From: Populus alba
Taxonomy: Eukaryota > Streptophyta > Magnoliopsida > Malpighiales > Salicaceae
DNA length: 64,000 nucleotides
Direction: 5' to 3'
NCBI RefSeq assembly: GCF_005239225.2
Contig: NC_133297.1
Span: 11,086,147-11,150,146, forward strand
Shown: positions 63,040-64,000 of the stretch, one piece after another
How the letters are laid out: each line of letters opens with the position of its first letter
How positions within the stretch are numbered: the first letter of the stretch is position 1
Notes under the pieces: model-generated
Told to the model about the DNA's origin: nothing
The model's input: the letters and a program-made list of their open reading frames with translations, nothing else
The model's database searches: none
Program-made: the position numbers and the translations under genes

Positions 63040-63225
63040 ATTTAAAGTTGCATTTTAAAAATACTTTTTATTTTTTTTTTTTTTTATTTTTTATATTTTT
63101 AAATCATTTTAATGTCTAATATCAAAAATAATTTTTTTAAAAAATAATAATAATAAATTATTTTAATATATTTTAGAATAAAATATATTTAAAAAAATAA
63201 CAACTACTATATTCCATAACACATT
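63040..63225 (+). repeat. Dispersed AT-rich MITE-like element, copy 10
   Basis: Core ATCATTTTAATGTCTAATAT then CAAAAATAATTTTT (about 63102-63136), T-rich left and A-rich right halves, ending AAAAAAATAACAACTACTA. Matches copy 7 in order and spacing. Confidence 0.58.
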
Positions 63226-64000
63226 TTAAATATGATGACAGAAACAATATTTTAAATGGCCTTGTAAAAAACATTAACTTTCATTCCATGATATTTTAAA
63301 TATTTTTATTTTCTAGGCACAATTAAAACAATAAACTGCCTGGGAAGAAACAAAAATAAAACTTTATTCCAATGAGTGTTTTCCCCTTTTCATTTTGATT
63401 TTTGTTATGATCGTGCTTTTTTTAGTTTTTTCGTAGATATAAAATATTAATAAACAAAAAAAAGAAATAGGCGGCCCAGTTTCACATAGATGCACCCGAG
63501 TCCTTTTTTTTTCACTGTTTTTTTATTTGGTGTTTTTTTTTTTCCTTTTCTGACACTCAAACTTTTTTTTCATTGGCAAAGATGGTTTCTTCATCAATAA
63601 ATATTATAGAAAACACGATTGTTAAATATAATTAAGTATATGAATTATGTTATGAAATTAAATATTTTAATTTTAGTTATCTATTTATAAAATATTTAAT
63701 TAATTGGATACATGTATGAGTGTTTTGATTTGTAATTACAAATTTTTAATATAAAAACTACATTAAAAAGCATGCTTTTTTTTTTTTACCAGAAAAAAAT
63801 AAACACTCCACATCAAAACACGAGTGTAGAACTAGCAGGGTTCTAATTTTTGTAAAGACAGCAAGTAGTTTATAATTAGTTATTTGACCCGTATTTTATT
63901 ACTGACCATGTATTTGTTTTTTAAAAAATAAATAAGAAAGTATTTTAATGCATTTTTTTAACATAAACAATCTTAATAAACTGAAAAATATTTTGAAAAT
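63226..64000. other. AT-rich end of window
   Basis: No gene. The last 80 bases (TTGTTTTTTAAAAAATAAAT, ending TGAAAAATATTTTGAAAAT) may be the edge of another copy of the dispersed element, cut by the window. Confidence 0.4.

Noticed and set aside
1..64000. CRISPR arrays, bacterial operons, viral or toxin genes
   Set aside because: No regularly spaced direct repeats with unique spacers, no ribosome-binding-site-led gene strings, and no viral or toxin domains were seen; the genes are spliced plant nuclear genes.

Overview
The window reads as nuclear DNA of a woody eudicot, most likely a Salicaceae tree such as Populus. The grounds are plant-specific gene families with conserved eudicot splice structures, GT-AG introns, very AT-rich spacers, and tRNA-derived SINEs plus short AT-rich foldback repeats of a kind I associate with poplar. 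The genus is inferred, not proven. There are no prokaryotic features, no CRISPR array, no rRNA or tRNA gene and no intact transposon.

Nine protein genes can be supported, most of them assembled exon by exon with consistent splice phases. From left to right: (1) the 3'-truncated end of a vacuolar Qa-SNARE of the SYP22/VAM3 type (minus); (2) an RNF10-like RING protein (plus); (3) a plant sialyltransferase-like GT29 protein of the MGP2 type (plus); (4) a single-exon Cgr1-family rRNA-processing protein (minus); (5) a 13-exon monofunctional plastid aspartokinase (minus); (6) a three-exon short-chain dehydrogenase with a presequence-like N-terminus (minus); (7) a histidine-phosphatase/phosphoglycerate-mutase-like protein (plus); (8) a UGT75-like glucosyltransferase (minus); (9) a xyloglucan endotransglucosylase/hydrolase, XTH (minus).

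Layout: 1-32 kb is gene-rich. From 32 to 41 kb lies a repeat-rich spacer with AAT-type low-complexity DNA and an LTR-retrotransposon remnant recognised by its tRNA-Met primer-binding site. Genes 7 and 8 sit tail to tail at 41-46 kb, and each carries a one-base frameshift in an otherwise conserved reading frame. Gene 9 is at 50-51.5 kb. From 51.6 kb to the end I recognise no gene; this part holds decayed SINEs, foldback repeats and a strong hairpin.

The genes are unrelated in pathway (vesicle fusion, ubiquitin ligation, Golgi glycosylation, ribosome biogenesis, aspartate-family amino acids, redox, glycosylation, wall remodelling), as is usual in plant chromosomes. I see no gene cluster or new multi-gene system. 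The most notable observations are the two frameshifts about 1.25 kb apart, a repeated short element present about ten times, two adjacent foldback elements inside an SDR intron, and a 35-bp inverted repeat directly beside the LTR primer-binding site.
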